Assembly (NCBI GenBank): GCA_030596405.1 | Contig: JAUVKB010000022.1 | Span: 1-16,096, forward strand | Direction: 5' to 3' | Length of the DNA: 16,096 nt | Source of the DNA: Deltaproteobacteria bacterium | Lineage (GTDB): Bacteria > Desulfobacterota > Desulfobacteria > Desulfobacterales > JAUVKB01 | In this document: positions 13,336 through 16,096 of the stretch, piece by piece | How the letters are laid out: each line of letters begins with the position of its first letter | How positions within the stretch are numbered: position 1 is the stretch's first letter | Program-made: the position numbers and the translations under genes | Notes under the pieces: model-generated | The model's database searches: none | What the model was told of the DNA's origin: nothing | The model's input: only the letters and a program-made list of their open reading frames with translations

Positions 13336-14100
13336 ATGATGGATGCTGATTTAAAAATGTCGGTAAAACAGTTAAATTTTTTTTATGATAAATTTAAAGC
13401 CCTGGAAAATATTTCCCTTGATTTTTATGCCGGTCACGTAACAGCTCTGATCGGCCCTTCGGGATGCGGGAAAAGCACTTTTCTGCGTTGTTTAAACCGG
13501 ATGAACGATCTAATACCTAAAAGCAGGGTGGAAGGAAAAATACTGCTGGACAATGAGGATATCTATGATTGTGCTGTTAACGTTGCAACACTTAGAAGCA
13601 GAATCGGGATGGTGTTTCAAAAGCCGAACCCGTTTCCGAAAACAATTTTTGAAAATGTTGCGTACGGCCTCAGGGTAAACGGGATAAAAGACAAAACCCT
13701 TATCGCGGACAGGGTGACAGAGAGTCTTAATCAGGCGGCTTTATGGGATGAAGTAAAAGACAGAATTTACGATTCAGCCCTTGAACTTTCAGGGGGACAG
13801 CAGCAACGCCTCTGTATTGCAAGGGCTCTTGCCATAAAACCTGAAGTTATTTTAATGGACGAGCCGGCCTCGGCTTTGGATCCCATCGCCACCCAGAAAA
13901 TAGAAGAGCTGATTCATCAATTAAAAAAAATGTTTACCATTATTATCGTTACGCACAACATGCAGCAGGCCGCAAGGGTTTCAGATATTACCGCTTTTTT
14001 TTATATGGGAAAGCTGATAGAAACAGATAAGACAGACACTCTCTTTACCCGGCCGAAACTTAAACAGACGGAAGATTATATAACGGGGCGTTTTGGATAA
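13336..14100 (+). CDS. pstB: Phosphate ABC transporter ATPase PstB
   Basis: About 254 residues. Three candidate starts (GTG 13333, ATG 13336, ATG 13339) follow AAGGGT at 13325-13330; ATG 13336 is chosen for spacing, with 13339 almost as good. Walker A is GPSGCGKST, followed by FLRCLNRMNDLIP, a PstB fingerprint. Q loop VFQKPNPFPKTIFENVAYG, signature LSGGQQQRLCIARALA, Walker B VILMDEPASALDP and switch His in IIVTHNMQQAARVSD are all intact. It energises PstCA phosphate import from the cytoplasmic side. It lies 9 bp after pstA and 14 bp before phoU. Confidence 0.97.
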   Translation: MMDADLKMSVKQLNFFYDKFKALENISLDFYAGHVTALIGPSGCGKSTFLRCLNRMNDLIPKSRVEGKILLDNEDIYDCAVNVATLRSRIGMVFQKPNPFPKTIFENVAYGLRVNGIKDKTLIADRVTESLNQAALWDEVKDRIYDSALELSGGQQQRLCIARALAIKPEVILMDEPASALDPIATQKIEELIHQLKKMFTIIIVTHNMQQAARVSDITAFFYMGKLIETDKTDTLFTRPKLKQTEDYITGRFG

Positions 14101-14114
14101 ATAAGGAAATTATT

Positions 14115-14780
14115 ATGGCAAGATTTTTGCAAAAAGAACTTGAAAAAATGAAAAAGATGATCCTTTCCCTTGGCACGATAGTGGAAGAGCGTGTCCATAT
14201 GGCTATAAAAGCGATTGAAACAAAAAATGCGGATATTGCGGCCAGGATTATTCAGAGCGATCATGAGATAGACGAGATGGAAGTCGAAGTGGAAGAAGAA
14301 TGCCTGAAAATTCTGGCTTTACACCAGCCCGTCGCCGTTGATCTAAGGTTTTTAATAGCTGTGATAAAAATCAACAACGATCTGGAAAGAATTGGAGATC
14401 AGGCTGTAAATATCGCAGAAAGAGTCGATATTTTAGCTAAAAGCAAGGTGCATGATGTTTTCTTCGATTATTCACAGATGGCCCAAAAGGCCGAGACCAT
14501 GCTTAAAAACAGCCTGGATGCCTTTGTAAACCTGGATATCGACCTTGCTTTTGAAATACTTGCAATGGATGATGAAGTTGACAATATCAAGCATGAAGCA
14601 TATGATCTTATTAAAGAGGAGATGAAAAAACAGCCGGATTGCATCGGTTATTTAATCAATCTTCTTCTGATTTCCCGCCACCTTGAACGCCTTGCCGATC
14701 ATGCCACAAACATTGCCGAGGAAGTAATCTACCTGATAGAAGGAGATATCGTGCGTCATGGGAAAGCATTGACGGATTGA
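14115..14780 (+). CDS. phoU: Phosphate signalling protein PhoU
   Basis: 221 residues, almost entirely helical, as two tandem PhoU three-helix repeats. The first has SDHEIDEMEVEVEEECL and NDLERIGDQAVNIAER; the second has DDEVDNIKHEAYDL and RHLERLADHATNIAEEVIYL. The ERxGD/ERLADH motifs are the metal-binding segments. PhoU links PstSCAB transport state to PhoR and keeps the kinase off in phosphate-rich cells. AAGGAA lies 8-9 nt before the ATG. It is the last gene of the pst operon; its end faces the minus-strand metallohydrolase gene 88 bp away. Confidence 0.95.
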   Translation: MARFLQKELEKMKKMILSLGTIVEERVHMAIKAIETKNADIAARIIQSDHEIDEMEVEVEEECLKILALHQPVAVDLRFLIAVIKINNDLERIGDQAVNIAERVDILAKSKVHDVFFDYSQMAQKAETMLKNSLDAFVNLDIDLAFEILAMDDEVDNIKHEAYDLIKEEMKKQPDCIGYLINLLLISRHLERLADHATNIAEEVIYLIEGDIVRHGKALTD

Positions 14781-14786
14781 TTTCAC

Positions 14787-14863
14787 AAACAGCCTGTCGG
14801 ATTGAACTGCCCGAAGTTAAAGATCATTGTAAAGGGTGATGGCCTTTACCCGCCGGGCTGTTT
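14787..14863. terminator. Nested hairpins between phoU and the convergent hydrolase gene
   Basis: AAACAGCC (14787-14794) pairs with GGCTGTTT (14856-14863), extended imperfectly by TGTCGG against CCGCCG. Inside, GTAAAGG (14829-14835) pairs perfectly with CCTTTAC (14843-14849). No long T-run follows on either strand, so a bidirectional terminator is plausible but not textbook. Confidence 0.4.
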
Positions 14864-14868
14864 GGCTG

Positions 14869-15819
14869 TCAGGCAAACGTGAGTTTTGTTCCGGACATGT
14901 TAAGTAAAAAATTGTCCGGCAGTTCATGCTCAATCTGATTTACTGCTTTCCGTCCTGTGCAATGGGTTGGGATTATGTAGTCAGGGCGAAGTTGTTTAAG
15001 CTCCTCTATGGTGGCCCGGATCACGGGCTCCATATTAGGCCCTCCCAGGTGAAACCCCCCCATCACAGCGAAAATGTTATCAATACCGGTAACGGCCTGA
15101 GCATATTTAACTGTGTTGATAATTCCAGAATGGGCACAACCGGACAAAACCACCAGTCCTTTATCCTTAACGTTGGCAACCACGGCTGTGTCATCCGGCA
15201 AATCATCCCATTTTTCTTCTCCACCTTGCTCGTAAAAAAAATTCGGCACACCTTTTTCAAAGGATGTTGTGCGGGGAATTTCGCCCAAAAATAGAACGCG
15301 TTTGTCAAGGAGGGGATAAGGGGTTTTACTTTCCACAACCTTAACCTTTGCCTGCTTTACCATTTGTCTGGTAAAGGCCGGCAACCTGATTTTCATCTCT
15401 TCTAAAGTTTTAATATATCTGGCTTGTCTGAAAACATCCGGATGAACCACCAGTTCAATACCTGTTTTATTGACCAGCCCGGCAAGTTCCATAAGTCCTC
15501 CCACATGATCCATATGGCCGTGAGAAAGAGCGAACACCTCGATCTGCCCAAGGTTTATATCCAGGGTTTTTGCATTAATAGCCGCTCCATGACTTGAAAA
15601 GCCGAAATCAAACAGCATACTGCTGGATTTATTATCTCTGGTGACCGTAACAACCGCGGAAAAACCATGCTCGGCAATTATGGAATTTTTCAGTTCCATA
15701 TTTTTGATCGGCATGGCCCTTTGAACGATGTTTGAATTATCACCCGAGGTAATATCGATATAGTTATCCTGCAAAGTTATTATTTCCACCTTATCCACTG
15801 CATTTAATACGTTTTTCAT
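14869..15819 (-). CDS. COG1237-type metallo-beta-lactamase-fold hydrolase
   Basis: 316 residues from the ATG at 15819-15817, preferred because GGGAG (15830-15826) stands 6 nt before it; an upstream in-frame ATG at 15852 lacks a site. The metal-binding HxHxDH is SHGHMDHVGG; a downstream His is in SGCAHSGIINT and another in PTHCTGRKA. LFDFGFSSHGAAINA and GGFHLGGPN are typical of the COG1237 group, whose archaeal members are annotated as dihydropterin ribofuranosylaminobenzene-phosphate synthases. No signal peptide is seen, so it is probably cytoplasmic. The substrate cannot be stated; a pterin-related role would fit the folate-linked methyltransferase in the window but is speculation. It starts 49 bp after the crossover point of an attC-like site in the same direction. 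Confidence 0.8.
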   Translation of the reverse strand: MKNVLNAVDKVEIITLQDNYIDITSGDNSNIVQRAMPIKNMELKNSIIAEHGFSAVVTVTRDNKSSSMLFDFGFSSHGAAINAKTLDINLGQIEVFALSHGHMDHVGGLMELAGLVNKTGIELVVHPDVFRQARYIKTLEEMKIRLPAFTRQMVKQAKVKVVESKTPYPLLDKRVLFLGEIPRTTSFEKGVPNFFYEQGGEEKWDDLPDDTAVVANVKDKGLVVLSGCAHSGIINTVKYAQAVTGIDNIFAVMGGFHLGGPNMEPVIRATIEELKQLRPDYIIPTHCTGRKAVNQIEHELPDNFLLNMSGTKLTFA

Positions 15820-15867
15820 TGGAGTCTCCCGGTAGATATTGTTTTTATTCATATTTATATCACTTTG

Positions 15868-15927
15868 GTCGAACGATGCTAATCAGTCGCGCGGCCTTTT
15901 GCGGCGGTTACATTAGTCTGGTTAGAC
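15868..15927 (-). repeat. attC: Second integron attC-like site (60 bp), reverse orientation
   Basis: Read on the minus strand: R' GTCTAAC (15927-15921), spacer CAGA, L' CTAAT (15916-15912), an extra G at 15911, a GC-rich centre, L'' ATTAG (15883-15879), spacer CATC and R'' GTTCGAC (15874-15868). R' matches RYYYAAC, and R' and R'' pair at six of seven positions. The stem inside the extra G is less regular than at the left site. The stop codon of the partial membrane-protein gene lies inside R' (gtcTAAc), a common position for cassette genes. Cassette cargo is to the right. Confidence 0.5.
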
Positions 15928-16096
15928 GTTTCGTTGTCCTTTTATCTTAAGAATTTCAACAATTTTAAAAGTTGTCCATGCTATCAGGCCACAAATTATG
16001 CCATCTATGAGAAGTATAGAAAACAAATCAAGGATAATGCTGTAGACAATTCCAACCGCAACTCCGTTGATGATTACGTTTTTCTTTGCAGAGAAA
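15922..16096 (-). CDS. C-terminal part of a small membrane protein, cut by the window edge
   Basis: 57 codons plus a TAA at 15924-15922 read in one open frame to the window edge. The residues FSAKKNVIINGVAVGIVYSI continue into ILDLFSILLIDGIICGLIAW, giving two closely spaced hydrophobic segments that could be two membrane helices with a short turn at Asp-Gly, then a basic tail ending KIKGQRNV. I do not recognise the family. Small membrane proteins of unknown function are common integron cassette cargo, and the stop lies within the attC-like site. The upstream part is outside the window. Confidence 0.6.
   Translation of the reverse strand, partial: FSAKKNVIINGVAVGIVYSIILDLFSILLIDGIICGLIAWTTFKIVEILKIKGQRNV

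Noticed and set aside
14784..14866. Possible third attC site between phoU and the hydrolase gene (CACAAAC ... GTTTGGC ends, inner stems)
   Set aside because: The outer boxes do not fit RYYYAAC/GTTRRRY, the stems run on without the unpaired spacers of attC, and no extra-helical base is present. A hairpin or terminator explains it better.
1..16096. Complete insertion sequence, CRISPR array, tRNA or rRNA
   Set aside because: No transposase or integrase reading frame, no regularly spaced identical repeats, and no tRNA cloverleaf or rRNA sequence was recognised on either strand.

Overview
The window looks like a chromosome segment of a Gram-negative, motile, anaerobic bacterium, most likely a member of the Desulfobacterota (delta-proteobacterial type). 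The clues are a corrinoid methyltransferase of the acetogen/sulfate-reducer type beside a cobamide-remodelling phosphodiesterase, an outer-membrane porin, PomAB-type stator genes, and moderate-to-low GC with TTG/GTG starts. The lineage is an inference; nothing here fixes a genus.

Layout. (1) 1-1770 is accessory DNA: the end of an unknown gene, a HEPN-motif ORF, a small reverse-strand ORF, a 59-bp integron attC-like site (684-742) running into a perfect GC-rich hairpin, a 147-bp broken copy of the 5' part of the cbiR gene that lies 1.1 kb downstream, an intact Phd/VapC toxin-antitoxin operon with its own sigma70 promoter and paired operators, and a histidine-kinase fossil. (2) 1868-3481: cbiR plus an AcsE-like methyltetrahydrofolate:corrinoid methyltransferase, 3 bp apart. 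(3) 3731-6444: a response regulator with an altered HD-GYP domain, tightly coupled to motA and motB. (4) 6441-14780: a complete phosphate-starvation locus. phoB-phoR run on the minus strand; a divergent porin and the pstS-pstC-pstA-pstB-phoU operon run on the plus strand. Tandem 11-nt Pho-box arrays precede both the porin and pstS, and both place the last repeat exactly 15 nt before a -10 hexamer. (5) 14869-16096: a COG1237-type metallo-beta-lactamase-fold protein, then a second attC-like site (15868-15927, minus strand) that overlaps the stop codon of a partial membrane-protein gene running off the window.

How the parts work together. PhoR probably senses phosphate status through PstSCAB/PhoU and phosphorylates PhoB. 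PhoB would then activate the porin (outer-membrane uptake) and pstS (periplasmic capture, inner-membrane ABC transport). CbiR would reshape scavenged or home-made cobamides so that corrinoid-dependent methyl transfer, such as that of the neighbouring AcsE-like protein, gets the right cofactor. The HD-GYP regulator is placed to link a phospho-relay or cyclic-di-GMP signal to the flagellar stator.

The least ordinary parts are the two attC-like sites at opposite ends, with their cassette sides facing outward; the cbiR duplication that brackets the toxin-antitoxin module; the matched Pho-box geometry; and the porin leader, which holds a four-codon mini-ORF with a near-perfect ribosome-binding site and a 14-nt tandem repeat. 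I found no complete mobile element, CRISPR array, rRNA or tRNA, and no system I can confidently call undescribed.
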